Positions 1 through 8,571 of a stretch of 64,000 bases of DNA are shown piece by piece (the stretch's first letter is position 1; each line of letters starts with the position of its first letter). The stretch is taken from positions 1,736,001-1,800,000 of the forward strand of contig NZ_CP081903.1 of assembly GCF_020091405.1 (NCBI RefSeq). Direction: 5' to 3'. The translations under genes and the position numbers were made by a program. The notes beneath the pieces were generated by a model. The model was not told the DNA's origin. It searched no databases and worked only from the letters and a program-made list of their open reading frames with translations. Source of the stretch: Bacteroides cellulosilyticus (GTDB lineage: Bacteria > Bacteroidota > Bacteroidia > Bacteroidales > Bacteroidaceae).

Positions 1-1
1 G

Positions 2-1249
2 GCGGAGAAGAAGTTCCGCATTGAATGTGGCGACAGAATAGCTCTTACCCCGCCGATGGGCTGGAACAGTTGGAACTGCTTCGGGCACGAAGTTTCGGCC
101 GAGAAAGTGAAGCAGGCGGCAAGAGCCATGGTAGAAAGCGGTTTGATTAATTACGGCTGGACTTATATCAATATAGATGACTCGTGGCAACATCACCGGG
201 ACCCCAATGACCGGACCAGAAGCGGAAAGTTTCGCGATGCCCGTGGTAACATCCTGACCAATGCCCAATTCCCTGACATGAAGGGATTGGCTGACTATAT
301 CCATTCACTTGGAATGAGGGTGGGTATTTATTCTTCACCCGGCCCGTGGACTTGCGGAGGCTGTGTAGGTAGCTATGGCTACGAGAAACAGGATGCCGAC
401 ATGTATGCCAAATGGGGAATTGATTATTTGAAATACGACTGGTGCAGTTATGGAGGAGTACTCGACCGTGATTTGAAGAAAGATCCCTATAGCGTATCTT
501 CTTTAGCTTTTCAAGGAGGCGGAGATTCGATTGCCGGTAGGAAACCGTTTAAAATCATGGGCGACTATTTACGCCAACAACCCCGTGATATTGTGTATAA
601 CCTGTGCCAATATGGTATGGGAGACGTCTGGGAATGGGGAGATGCTGTCGGAAGTCAGTGCTGGCGTACAACTAATGACATCACTGATACCTGGGAAAGT
701 GTAAAAAGTATCGCTCTTGCCCAAGACAAGGCGGCAGCTTGGGCAAAACCGGGTAACTGGAATGATCCGGATATGCTGGTGGTTGGTATTGTAGGTTGGG
801 GAAATCCTCTCCAAACCAAGCTTAAACCCGATGAACAATATCTTCACTTTAGTCTTTGGAGCTTGTTTTCTGCCCCCCTCCTGATAGGTTGCGACTTGGA
901 AAAGATGGATGACTTCACTTTCAGTTTGTTGACTAATAATGAGGTTATTGCTGTCAATCAGGATCCTTTGGGCAAACAAGCTACGTGTGTACATGCCATA
1001 GGAGAACTACGTATTTATGTGAAGGAGTTGGAAGACGGCAGTAAAGCGGTGGGATTCTGTAATTTTGATCGTGAAAAGGCGGAGCTCTCTTTCCGGGATT
1101 TTGATAAACTGGGCATTACAGGTAAGCAGACTGTCCGTGACCTTTGGAGGCAAAAAGACATAAAAACACTGGATGCCGGACGGGAAGCATTGTCCCTGAA
1201 TGTTCCGGCTCATGGTGTGCTGCTTTATAAGTTTAAACCAGTTCAATGA
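2..1249 (+). CDS. GH27 alpha-galactosidase (5' truncated by window edge)
   Basis: This enzyme should remove terminal alpha-linked galactose from oligosaccharides. The reading frame is open from base 2, so the true start and any signal peptide lie outside the window. The in-frame ATG at 56 falls inside the conserved LTPPMGWNSWN motif of family GH27 and cannot be the start. Other GH27 landmarks are the GIYSSPG segment, KYDWCSYGG, which carries the catalytic nucleophile Asp, and the NDPDML segment near the acid/base region. A beta-sandwich C-terminal domain follows. The GH43 gene starts 31 bases downstream on the same strand, so the two probably form the end of a polysaccharide-utilisation operon. 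Family assignment is secure; the exact substrate is not. Confidence 0.93.
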   Translation, partial: AEKKFRIECGDRIALTPPMGWNSWNCFGHEVSAEKVKQAARAMVESGLINYGWTYINIDDSWQHHRDPNDRTRSGKFRDARGNILTNAQFPDMKGLADYIHSLGMRVGIYSSPGPWTCGGCVGSYGYEKQDADMYAKWGIDYLKYDWCSYGGVLDRDLKKDPYSVSSLAFQGGGDSIAGRKPFKIMGDYLRQQPRDIVYNLCQYGMGDVWEWGDAVGSQCWRTTNDITDTWESVKSIALAQDKAAAWAKPGNWNDPDMLVVGIVGWGNPLQTKLKPDEQYLHFSLWSLFSAPLLIGCDLEKMDDFTFSLLTNNEVIAVNQDPLGKQATCVHAIGELRIYVKELEDGSKAVGFCNFDREKAELSFRDFDKLGITGKQTVRDLWRQKDIKTLDAGREALSLNVPAHGVLLYKFKPVQ

Positions 1250-1280
1250 ATCTATTAAATTATAACTTAGTTATTTTATT

Positions 1281-2351
1281 ATGAAAAATGGTCTTTTGGC
1301 TTTTAGCTTATATCTGCTCTTGTCCGGTTTGGGCGGGAAAAGTAATGAAGTGAAATTTACTCCGGAAGGGAATCCGGTCGTTTTAAATAAGTTTACGGCT
1401 GATCCGGCACCGATGGTGCACAATGGCACGCTTTACCTCTATGTGGGCCATGATGAAGCGGAAGAAGGGCAGGACTTTAACATAACGGAGTGGTTATGCT
1501 ATTCCACCAAAGATATGAAGACGTGGACAGATCATGGAAGTGTGCTTAAACCTACGGATTTCTCATGGGGTGTAGGCGAGGCATGGGCATCTCAAGTTGT
1601 GGAAAAAGACGGGAAATTCTATTATTATACAACAGTACAAGCGGGATCGCCGTACAATAGTAAAGTAGTGGGTGTTGCCGTTTCGGATAGCCCGACAGGA
1701 CCTTTTGTCGACCCGCGGGGTACTCCGCTTGTGACGGATGATATGACTCCTAATGGACCGCGCGGATGGTGGAATGATATAGACCCGACGGTTTTTATAG
1801 ATGATAACGGCACTCCCTGGATGAGTTGGGGTAACGGAACTTGTTTCTTGGTGAAACTTAAACCTAATATGATAGAACTGGATGGACCTATTGAAATACT
1901 TAAAATGCCGAAGTTTGTAGAGGGACCATGGATTCATAAACATGGGAATCTTTACTACCTGACATACGCTTCAATGGGTAAAGGGCGTGAGACGATAAGC
2001 TATGCGACGGCACCAAGTATGGAGGGACCGTGGACATATCGTGGACTTCTGACGGGAATGGCAGAGAACAGCTTTACCATACATCCGGGAATCATTGAAT
2101 TCAAAGGTCAGAGTTATCTGTTCTATCATAATGCAACGCTTACCCTGAACGGAAAATCAGGAGCCACAGGCCGTAGAAGTGTTTGTGTCGATTATCTGTA
2201 TTACTTGCCGGATGGGCGTATGGCGTATGTGGAACAAACCAAAGAAGGGGTTACTGTGAAACCGAAGACGACAGCGGAAGTAGCCGGAATGGTGAATCCA
2301 TCTGCTGATGAGAAAGAAGTAATTGTAGAGAAAGAGATTATTAAGAACTGA
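1281..2351 (+). CDS. GH43-family glycoside hydrolase
   Basis: Five-bladed beta-propeller glycosidase of family GH43, whose members cleave arabinofuranosyl, xylosyl or galactosyl linkages. The three catalytic carboxylates can be placed: Asp41 in TADPAP as the base, Asp168 in WNDIDPT as the pKa modulator, and Glu214 in VEGPWIHK as the acid. The 356-residue length fits a single catalytic domain without an accessory sandwich domain. The N-terminus is hydrophobic and reads as a signal peptide without a clear lipobox. It follows the alpha-galactosidase closely, which suggests joint attack on a galactose- and arabinose- or xylose-decorated glycan. Specificity cannot be read from sequence alone. Confidence 0.9.
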   Translation: MKNGLLAFSLYLLLSGLGGKSNEVKFTPEGNPVVLNKFTADPAPMVHNGTLYLYVGHDEAEEGQDFNITEWLCYSTKDMKTWTDHGSVLKPTDFSWGVGEAWASQVVEKDGKFYYYTTVQAGSPYNSKVVGVAVSDSPTGPFVDPRGTPLVTDDMTPNGPRGWWNDIDPTVFIDDNGTPWMSWGNGTCFLVKLKPNMIELDGPIEILKMPKFVEGPWIHKHGNLYYLTYASMGKGRETISYATAPSMEGPWTYRGLLTGMAENSFTIHPGIIEFKGQSYLFYHNATLTLNGKSGATGRRSVCVDYLYYLPDGRMAYVEQTKEGVTVKPKTTAEVAGMVNPSADEKEVIVEKEIIKN

Positions 2352-2391
2352 GTTTCCCTTGATTTAATAGAAAAATAAGCTTTTTGTAGGT

Positions 2392-2399
2392 TATATTTG
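2392..2399 (+). promoter_or_regulatory. -7 promoter element
   Basis: TATATTTG matches the Bacteroides -7 consensus TAnnTTTG. It lies about 60 bases before the ATG of the ECF sigma remnant, so that promoter seems intact although the gene is not. Confidence 0.5.
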
Positions 2400-2457
2400 C
2401 GGTAACAATCGACCGGATGCATTTTCTTACGTATCATTAATAAACGAAGATGTTATA

Positions 2458-2655
2458 ATGATGAACCAAGAAAAGATACAAGAGCTTATAGTCAGGAGCA
2501 GAAGAGAAGATACGAATGCATTTTCTCTTCTGCTCTCTGATTTTCAGCCGCTTGCATTCCGGTTGCTGTGCGACGAAGACGAAGCCGAGGATATGGTGCA
2601 GAAAACCTTGCGCCATTCACCGCTCGATAATGATGCCGGTTATTCTTGCTATTAG
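2458..2655 (+). pseudogene. Truncated ECF sigma-70 factor (region 2 remnant)
   Basis: The first 50 or so residues look like sigma region 2 of an ECF sigma factor: a helix ending in DTNAFSLLLSDFQPLAFRLL, then CDEDEAEDMVQ, where full-length proteins continue with a TF(I/V)xxW-type motif. Here the similarity stops abruptly and the frame ends after 65 residues, against about 160-190 in intact family members. Regions 2.4 and 4, needed to read a promoter, are absent, and no other frame nearby restores them. ECF factors often control glycan-use operons in Bacteroides, and this one follows two glycosidase genes. I read it as a decayed gene. A functional short protein is possible but unlikely. Confidence 0.6.
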
Positions 2656-2700
2656 CAGGTTATTGCTGGAAAAAATATCTTCGGTGGAAGAGAATTTAAA

Positions 2701-2994
2701 TTAAGGATATACTTCGTCGTTGCCGGAATAAATAGTATCTTTATAGATAGTGACCGTCCGATGTGCAGTTGAATCATTCTTGATGGCAGTGACATCTCCC
2801 CGGGTAGTGAAATAGACATAGTTTCCCCTATCATAAAAGCGATAAACCCTGCATCCGTCATGTTCGAAAAGATAGCTGACCTTATATGTCGTGTTATTTT
2901 CAGATTTCCCTTCTTTTAGCGGAATTGCGGTGTAGCAAGAGGTGATTCCCATTACTATGAATGAGAAGATAAATAATTTAGCTATTGTCTTCAT
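2701..2994 (-). CDS. Small lipoprotein, DUF4884-like
   Basis: A 97-residue protein with a signal peptide ending in the lipobox GITSC (Cys20), so the mature part is about 78 residues anchored in a membrane. The remainder alternates short charged and aromatic stretches such as YLFEHDGCRVYRFYDRG and a likely small beta-sheet fold. It resembles the Bacteroides DUF4884 family; function is unknown. It runs opposite to the sigma remnant and away from the rubrerythrin gene, and has its own promoter element upstream. Assignment to the DUF is by recollection of family pattern and is moderate. Confidence 0.75.
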   Translation of the reverse strand: MKTIAKLFIFSFIVMGITSCYTAIPLKEGKSENNTTYKVSYLFEHDGCRVYRFYDRGNYVYFTTRGDVTAIKNDSTAHRTVTIYKDTIYSGNDEVYP

Positions 2995-3023
2995 AGTCGG
3001 AAGTATTTATGTATGATTAAATA

Positions 3024-3031
3024 CAAAGATA
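3024..3031 (-). promoter_or_regulatory. -7 promoter element for the DUF4884-like lipoprotein
   Basis: On the minus strand this reads TATCTTTG, matching TAnnTTTG, 30 bases upstream of the lipoprotein start. Confidence 0.55.
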
Positions 3032-3129
3032 AGGTTTTCTTCGGATATATTTGCTGATTATAGATTTTATCTATCCCTGCATAGACAAATCCGATGAATA
3101 AAAAGTGTGTAAATATCAAACAAAATCCT

Positions 3130-3137
3130 TATTTTTG
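3130..3137 (+). promoter_or_regulatory. -7 promoter element for rubrerythrin
   Basis: TATTTTTG matches TAnnTTTG and sits 66 bases before the rubrerythrin ATG, leaving an AT-rich leader. Confidence 0.55.
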
Positions 3138-3203
3138 TGTTGTTAATAAGAATGACTAACGACAATTGATACGTAATTTACTAACTAAATAAGAAAAAGA
3201 ACT

Positions 3204-3782
3204 ATGGCTAAAAGTGTTAAGGGAACTCAGACAGAAAAGAATCTGTTGACCTCATTTGCAGGAGAATCACAAGCAAGAATGCGTTACACTTACTTTGCAA
3301 GTGTGGCTAAGAAAGAAGGTTACGAACAAATCGCTGCTATCTTCACTGAAACGGCTGACCAGGAAAAAGAACACGCTAAACGTATGTTCAAGTATCTGGA
3401 AGGCGGTATGGTGGAAATCACTGCAAGCTATCCTGCCGGTGTCATCAGCACTACATTGGACAACCTGAAAGAAGCTGCTGCCGGTGAACACGAAGAATGG
3501 TCATTGGATTATCCTCACTTTGCTGATGTGGCAGAAAAAGAAGGTTTCTATGAAATCGCTGCTATGTACCGCAACATCTCAATTGCCGAAAAAGGTCATG
3601 AAGAAAGATACCTGGCTTTCGTAAACAATATCGAGAATGCTACAGTATTCGCTAAAGAAGGTGAAGTAGTATGGCAATGCCGTAATTGCGGTTTCATCTT
3701 CACAGGTAAAGAAGCTCCTGAAGTTTGCCCGGCATGTTTGCATCCGCAGGCTTACTTCGAAGTGAAGAAAGAAAACTATTAA
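3204..3782 (+). CDS. rbr: Rubrerythrin
   Basis: Cytoplasmic non-haem iron peroxidase that reduces hydrogen peroxide, a standard oxidative-stress defence of anaerobes. The N-terminal ferritin-like four-helix domain (residues 1-145) carries the di-iron ligands expected for the family: Glu21, Glu54, His57, Glu95, Glu98, Glu129 and His132. The C-terminal rubredoxin domain has both Cys pairs, CRNC (159/162) and CPAC (175/178), which bind the electron-transfer iron. Length (192) is typical. It is a single-gene unit with its own promoter and a strong hairpin after the stop codon. Confidence 0.97.
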   Translation: MAKSVKGTQTEKNLLTSFAGESQARMRYTYFASVAKKEGYEQIAAIFTETADQEKEHAKRMFKYLEGGMVEITASYPAGVISTTLDNLKEAAAGEHEEWSLDYPHFADVAEKEGFYEIAAMYRNISIAEKGHEERYLAFVNNIENATVFAKEGEVVWQCRNCGFIFTGKEAPEVCPACLHPQAYFEVKKENY

Positions 3783-3805
3783 GAAATTCTTATTTCTACG
3801 ATAAA

Positions 3806-3846
3806 GAACGCCCGGGTGTTTCGCTTGAAGAAACATCCGGGCGTTC
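3806..3846 (+). terminator. Stem-loop between convergent rbr and nadB
   Basis: Two 16-base arms (3806-3821 and 3831-3846, core GCCCGG/CCGGGC) pair with one G-T wobble around a 9-base loop. It sits between the 3' ends of converging genes, so it may stop transcription from both sides, although the T-run is weak. Confidence 0.7.
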
Positions 3847-3897
3847 GGCATTAATAAAGGAGATAACTCCTTAATTCCGCCAACGGGTGTCCTTATC

Positions 3898-5469
3898 CTA
3901 TTTCTTTGCGTGCGGATAATCAATCGTATAGTGTAACCCCCGGCTTTCCTTGCGTTCTATTGCCTGACGTGTAATCAGATATCCGACATTGACCATATTG
4001 CGCAGTTCGCAAATCGCCCTGGATGCCTTGCTACGTTTAAAGAGATCTTCCGTCTCCTCATATATCATATCCAAACGTACCCAGGCACGTTTCAGACGCA
4101 AGTCACTTCGTACGATACCTACATAGGCTCCCATAATCTGGTTCACTTCTTTCATGCTCTGAGTAATAAGCACCATCTCTTCGTTGGTCACTGTTCCTTC
4201 GGCATTCCATTCCGGTATTTCGTGGTTGAACTCATAGCGGTCGAGCACGCTCAACGCATGTTTGGCGGCAGCGTCGGCATAGACAACCGCTTCAATCAAA
4301 GAGTTGGAAGCTAAACGATTGCCTCCGTGAAGACCTGTGCAAGAACATTCTCCTACGGCATACAGGCGATTGATGGAAGACTCTCCGTTCAGGTTTACCT
4401 TGATGCCACCACAGAGGTAGTGTGCGGCAGGGGCTACCGGGATATAGTCTTTGGTGATGTCGATGCCTAAGCTGAGGCACTTTTCGTAGATATTCGGGAA
4501 GTGCTTCTTGGTTTCTTCCGGATTTTTGTGCGTGACGTCCAGATATACATGGTCGTCGCCACGTTGCTTCATTTCGCTGTCGATGGCACGTGCCACGATG
4601 TCACGCGGGGCAAGAGAAAGACGCGGATCATATTTCTGCATAAACTCTTCACCACCCATATTGCGCAATACGGCACCATATCCGCGCATCGCTTCCGTAA
4701 TCAGGAAACAGGGACGGTCGCCCGGATGATAAAGCGCTGTGGGGTGGAACTGGATGAACTCCATATCCTGTACGAAACCTTTGGCACGGTAGACCATGGC
4801 AATACCGTCTCCGGTAGCAACCAGCGGATTGGTAGTGTTGCGGTAAACAGCACCTACACCTCCCGTAGCCATTAGCGTTACTTTGGAAAGGAAAGTGTCC
4901 ACTTCGCCCGTGTCCTCATTCAGTACATACGCTCCGTAGCACTTGATGCCCGGGGTATGGCGGGTTACGATGATACCCATGTGATGCTGCGTGATGATTT
5001 CTACGGCAAAATGGCGGTTGAATATTTCGATATTGGGGTGCGTCTTTACGGCTCTGATGAGGCTTTCCTGTATTTCGGCACCTGTATTGTCTTTGTGGTG
5101 CAGAATGCGGAATTCGGAGTGACCGCCTTCTTTATGGAGGTCGAAGTCTCCCTTATCGTTCTTGTCGAAGTCCACTCCCCAGTCTATCAGTTCTTTGATT
5201 TGTCCGGGGGCTTCGCGCACCACTTTCTCCACAGCGGCGCGGTCACTGATCCAGTCGCCTGCAATCATGGTGTCTTCAATGTGCTTGTCGAAGTTATCTA
5301 CCAGTGTATTGGTTACTGAGGCAATTCCCCCTTGGGCGAAGAAGGTGTTGGCTTCTTCCAGTTCCGTCTTGCAGATGAGTGCTACCTTACCTTTATGAGC
5401 CACTTTCAGAGCGAAACTCATACCGGCTATACCGGAACCAATTACTAAAAAGTCGAACTCTTTAATCAT
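3898..5469 (-). CDS. nadB: L-aspartate oxidase
   Basis: FAD enzyme oxidising L-aspartate to iminoaspartate, the first step of de novo NAD synthesis. The N-terminus has the dinucleotide-binding motif VIGSGIAGMSFA. Further along are the superfamily motifs GGIASV, the HHKDNTG segment and the late FAD-binding stretch GGNRLASNSLIEA, all shared with fumarate reductase/succinate dehydrogenase flavoproteins. In anaerobes fumarate is the likely electron acceptor. I start at the ATG at 5469 (MIKEFDFLVIGSG; 523 residues) because an upstream ATG at 5493 overlaps the promoter -7 element. nadA and nadC are not adjacent here. Confidence 0.96.
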   Translation of the reverse strand: MIKEFDFLVIGSGIAGMSFALKVAHKGKVALICKTELEEANTFFAQGGIASVTNTLVDNFDKHIEDTMIAGDWISDRAAVEKVVREAPGQIKELIDWGVDFDKNDKGDFDLHKEGGHSEFRILHHKDNTGAEIQESLIRAVKTHPNIEIFNRHFAVEIITQHHMGIIVTRHTPGIKCYGAYVLNEDTGEVDTFLSKVTLMATGGVGAVYRNTTNPLVATGDGIAMVYRAKGFVQDMEFIQFHPTALYHPGDRPCFLITEAMRGYGAVLRNMGGEEFMQKYDPRLSLAPRDIVARAIDSEMKQRGDDHVYLDVTHKNPEETKKHFPNIYEKCLSLGIDITKDYIPVAPAAHYLCGGIKVNLNGESSINRLYAVGECSCTGLHGGNRLASNSLIEAVVYADAAAKHALSVLDRYEFNHEIPEWNAEGTVTNEEMVLITQSMKEVNQIMGAYVGIVRSDLRLKRAWVRLDMIYEETEDLFKRSKASRAICELRNMVNVGYLITRQAIERKESRGLHYTIDYPHAKK

Positions 5470-5490
5470 ATTTCGTATGTTTAAGTACTG

Positions 5491-5498
5491 CAAAGCTA
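5491..5498 (-). promoter_or_regulatory. -7 promoter element for nadB
   Basis: Minus strand TAGCTTTG matches TAnnTTTG, 22 bases upstream of the chosen nadB start. It supports the 5469 start over the upstream ATG. Confidence 0.6.
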
Positions 5499-5546
5499 CA
5501 AAATAACTGGGTTGCTTGTACTTTTCCTGTATATTAATTCACGATT

Positions 5547-7466
5547 TTATGATAAGTATTGCTTTATAACCTCGTCCAGCGACTCATCTTTTGTAAGCTT
5601 TATTTTCTTACGCATACGCGAACGGATCATGTTGACACTACTCCGGTTGATGCCCATTATCAAGGCTATTTCATCCGTACTTTGATTCATGCAGATGAGC
5701 ATGGCCAGTAGCTCCTCGTTGCGGGTGAGTTGCGGATATTTCTCCCGTAACTTAGGCAAGTAAAGCGGATATATGGCGGCAAATGATTTTCTGAAGGTGT
5801 TCTCGTCTTCTTTACTGAGCAGACTTTGTCCGGTCAGTTGGCTGACGGCGCTCAGGTTGTTGGCCGCCATTGCCTGCTCTATCTGTCCTGCTAATAATTC
5901 GTTGTGCCGGTTCAGTTCTTGCTGACGGGCCATTAACTTTTGTATTTCCTGTTTACGCTTTTCCAATAACAGGCGGTTCGCTTTCCTCTTGGTGATAAAA
6001 TAGGCAATGGAAATGATAAGTAACAACAACAGTGCAATGGAGATGTATATATTGAAGAACAACTGATGTTGTTGCAGCTCCACTTGTGCGGAAAGCAACT
6101 TGTTTTCCTTCTCTTTACGCTCGGCGTCAAACCGGATGTTGGCGGCGGCAACGGCACGTATCTTTTCATCCAGATTCAGGGAGTCGGCGAAGAGCTGGTC
6201 GCGGTCGTAGCAACGGAAGAAGGCATCGTCCATTCTCATCCTCCGGTAGTAGTCCATCAGTATCCGGTTGGCATTCTTCTCTTTTCCAATCATGTCCATC
6301 CGGGCAAATCCACGGGCTGCCTTTTCTATAAGAGGTATTCCTTGTGAGGCCTTACCTGTCTCCAGCAGAGCACGTCCTAAATGAAGGTTCAGGTCATATC
6401 TGGCCCATTGAGGCATGCGGGTACTGTCCGGACAAATGCTTACTGCAAGCTGCAATGCTTTTTGTACAGAGTCCGGATAGTCCAGATAGCTGTCTACTGT
6501 GAGGACTTTGTTGACAAACACACCTTTAAAGCTCTCCTGTCCGGCTGAAATTTTCCCGGCCTGGTTCAGATAGTAGAATACAGAATCTTTATTCTGGGTT
6601 CTGCGGAATATTTCTGCACGATAGCGATAGAGATCGCCCAGTCCGAAGCTGTCTTTCAGGAGTGAATAATATTGGGCTTTTGAATTCAGTTCTAAGGCAC
6701 GGTCGTACATGCCCAGTTCGGCATAGAGGTTGGCCTGTTCGCCATAGGCTATCACGATATTAGGCGGGGCTATGCTGTCATTGTAGCTGTTGATGGCCTC
6801 TTGGTTGGTGGCTACCGCTTTCTCGTATTCACCGACCAGGCGGTAGTAGATGCCCAGCCGGGATATGATGCGAAGCATATTGTGGAATTTTCCTCCCTGA
6901 TGGTAATATTCCATTGCTTTCTCCAGGAGTCGGATGGCTTGGGGAACGTCGTTACCGGAATAGATATAAACTCCGCTGACAATTTCGGCTTGTGGAATGT
7001 AACGGTCGGCATCATCGTATTCGGGTAATTGCAAGTATTCGTCTGCCAGCCGGATAGCTGCCTCATTGTCTCCGTACATCTGGTGCAAGCCTGCCCGTGT
7101 GGATAACAATTCATGTTTGCAATGCTGTTGCAGAAAGGGAGCGTTGTTGAGGCTGTCCAGATATTCTATGCCGGGACGGAATTGCTTGCTGCCCAGATAG
7201 CTGAAATAGAATAAGTTGATCATCTGCCGGGCGTATTTGACCATTGTATCTTTGGGTTCGGTGTAATCTGCTACGGCTAACAATTCGGATATCTTTTGTT
7301 TGCCTTCGTCAATGGCTGCCTGATGCTTTCTCTCTTTCAGTAATGTGTTCAGTTGTTGGATAGTCTGCTGCCATTGCTGTGTGTCCTGACTGCCTGAAGA
7401 ATGTGTGGGGGCGGTGCAGGCTCCGGCAGACAGTATGAGGAGTAATATAAGTGTTTTTATCTTCAT
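5547..7466 (-). CDS. TPR membrane regulator with C-terminal LuxR-like HTH
   Basis: A predicted lipoprotein signal peptide (lipobox SAGAC) is followed by about 400 residues of tetratricopeptide-type helical repeats. Next come a transmembrane helix (around IYISIALLLLLIISIAYFI), a charged coiled coil, and a C-terminal domain with YPQLTRNEELLAMLICMNQS, then STDEIALIMGINRSSVNMIRSRMRKKI, a helix-turn-helix of LuxR type. This layout suggests a one-component regulator whose TPR part senses on the outer face and whose DNA-binding part is cytoplasmic. The ATG at 7466 is chosen because it begins a clean signal peptide; an ATG at 7511 would overlap the promoter. The target is unknown. The next, divergent gene encodes a stand-alone copy of the HTH domain. 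Confidence 0.85.
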   Translation of the reverse strand: MKIKTLILLLILSAGACTAPTHSSGSQDTQQWQQTIQQLNTLLKERKHQAAIDEGKQKISELLAVADYTEPKDTMVKYARQMINLFYFSYLGSKQFRPGIEYLDSLNNAPFLQQHCKHELLSTRAGLHQMYGDNEAAIRLADEYLQLPEYDDADRYIPQAEIVSGVYIYSGNDVPQAIRLLEKAMEYYHQGGKFHNMLRIISRLGIYYRLVGEYEKAVATNQEAINSYNDSIAPPNIVIAYGEQANLYAELGMYDRALELNSKAQYYSLLKDSFGLGDLYRYRAEIFRRTQNKDSVFYYLNQAGKISAGQESFKGVFVNKVLTVDSYLDYPDSVQKALQLAVSICPDSTRMPQWARYDLNLHLGRALLETGKASQGIPLIEKAARGFARMDMIGKEKNANRILMDYYRRMRMDDAFFRCYDRDQLFADSLNLDEKIRAVAAANIRFDAERKEKENKLLSAQVELQQHQLFFNIYISIALLLLLIISIAYFITKRKANRLLLEKRKQEIQKLMARQQELNRHNELLAGQIEQAMAANNLSAVSQLTGQSLLSKEDENTFRKSFAAIYPLYLPKLREKYPQLTRNEELLAMLICMNQSTDEIALIMGINRSSVNMIRSRMRKKIKLTKDESLDEVIKQYLS

Positions 7467-7494
7467 AAATTGGAGGTTTATTTGGTTTGCCGGA

Positions 7495-7502
7495 CAAAGA
7501 TA
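7495..7502 (-). promoter_or_regulatory. -7 promoter element for the TPR regulator
   Basis: Minus strand TATCTTTG matches TAnnTTTG, 29 bases before the ATG at 7466. Confidence 0.6.
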
Positions 7503-7632
7503 CAATTCCATTTTAAAAAAGAAATAAGTGCTACCTCTATTTTTTTATGTTTTATCGGGCTTGATAATGAGAGAGATACATTTTTGTATATTGGATTGTA
7601 CATTGGTTATTTATGGTTTAATCTTATAGTTT

Positions 7633-7646
7633 CTGCAAATTTGCAG
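7633..7646. promoter_or_regulatory. 14-bp perfect palindrome, possible operator
   Basis: CTGCAAATTTGCAG is a perfect palindrome in the divergent region between the TPR regulator and the orphan HTH gene, about 40 bases upstream of the latter. Its position suits a dimeric-repressor site, but nothing identifies the protein. Confidence 0.35.
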
Positions 7647-7687
7647 TCTATAGAAGACTAACCAAATAATAAATTAAGGTGGAAAAG

Positions 7688-8047
7688 ATGTCACGATTGT
7701 GTATGAAAGAAATCAGTAGGGCTTTGATAGAGATGATTTCCGATGAATCGCCCTATGCTTCGAAAGATATGCTTTGCGGAGCGCGTGGAGCCGTTTTCCG
7801 CGAGATATTTATTTTTCATTATCCAGGCTTTATAAAAAAGGTGCAGAAGCTGGTTCCCGGTGTTACGAAAGACGAGGAACTGCTCTGTATGCTGATTGCC
7901 GTTGGGCAGTCGGTAGATGAGATTGAGCAACTGTTTTGTTTGCCGGCCGAGCAGGTGTATATGTTCCGTAAGTCGGTATGCTGGAAGATGAGATTGGAGG
8001 AAGAAAAGCTGTTGGGCGATAAATTGCGGGAGATATTGGAGGGATAA
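7688..8047 (+). CDS. Stand-alone HTH domain protein
   Basis: A 119-residue protein whose second half (VTKDEELLCMLIAVGQSVDEIEQLF, then a recognition-like helix around AEQVYMFRKSVCWKMR) matches in layout the C-terminal DNA-binding domain of the TPR regulator encoded just upstream on the other strand. It has no TPR part, signal peptide or membrane helix. I start at the ATG at 7688, preceded by AAGGTGG six bases upstream; a GTG at 7679 is also in frame. It may be a soluble competitor or partner of the membrane regulator, or a trimmed paralogue. Function is inferred only. Confidence 0.7.
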   Translation: MSRLCMKEISRALIEMISDESPYASKDMLCGARGAVFREIFIFHYPGFIKKVQKLVPGVTKDEELLCMLIAVGQSVDEIEQLFCLPAEQVYMFRKSVCWKMRLEEEKLLGDKLREILEG

Positions 8048-8097
8048 CTCCTGTCGTTCCGCAAAAATACCTATCTTAGCGGCAAAAACAGAACAAA

Positions 8098-8508
8098 ATG
8101 AATCGTATCTTCCATGCCCGCATCGCTATAGGGCAATATTTGTTTTTAGTGCTGACAACGATTATCGTTGTTTATGCCATGTGGATGCAGCATGCCGTCA
8201 TGGCCATCCTTTTTATGCTCCTGCTCGTCATCGCCATCGAGCGCCTCATTCATACTACGTATACGCTGACCACGGACGACAAACTCCTCCTTTTTTACGG
8301 ACGTTTTTCCCGTTCGGAGGAAATATCCCTGAAAGACATTATCTCTGTGGAACGGGCCTCGTCCATGAAAATAGGACGTTTTGCCGTGATGCGCTATGTG
8401 CTGGTGAAGTACGGAACGAAGGGAAAATGTGCCGTGCTACTTCCGGTGAAAGAAGATATGTTCATAAAAACCCTTACTAATCGTTTAAATGAAGTGAAGA
8501 AATACTAA
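8098..8508 (+). CDS. Small membrane protein with PH-like domain
   Basis: A 136-residue protein with two adjacent transmembrane segments (about residues 12-50). A C-terminal beta-rich part follows, with the pattern seen in bacterial PH (DUF304-type) domains: YTLTTDDKLLLFYGRFSRS, then a basic strand, then an ISVERASS segment. It is probably inserted in the inner membrane with the PH-like part in the cytoplasm. Its gene lies between two regulator genes on the same strand (51 bases after the HTH gene, 64 before the LytTR gene), which suggests a link to signalling but does not prove one. Confidence 0.7.
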   Translation: MNRIFHARIAIGQYLFLVLTTIIVVYAMWMQHAVMAILFMLLLVIAIERLIHTTYTLTTDDKLLLFYGRFSRSEEISLKDIISVERASSMKIGRFAVMRYVLVKYGTKGKCAVLLPVKEDMFIKTLTNRLNEVKKY

Positions 8509-8571
8509 TTCTCCATTCACCTGTTGCAGCCTTCCCGAGAGTCGTCCGTCTAATTTCTAAAAATAAGAGAA

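Noticed and set aside
5470..5493. Upstream ATG as start of nadB
   Set aside because: It overlaps the TAnnTTTG promoter element, and the next ATG places the FAD motif at the usual distance from the N-terminus.
7585..7606. TGTATATTGG/TGTACATTGG direct repeat, 12 bp apart
   Set aside because: Short, AT-rich and not phased like the 22-bp arrays; could be chance.
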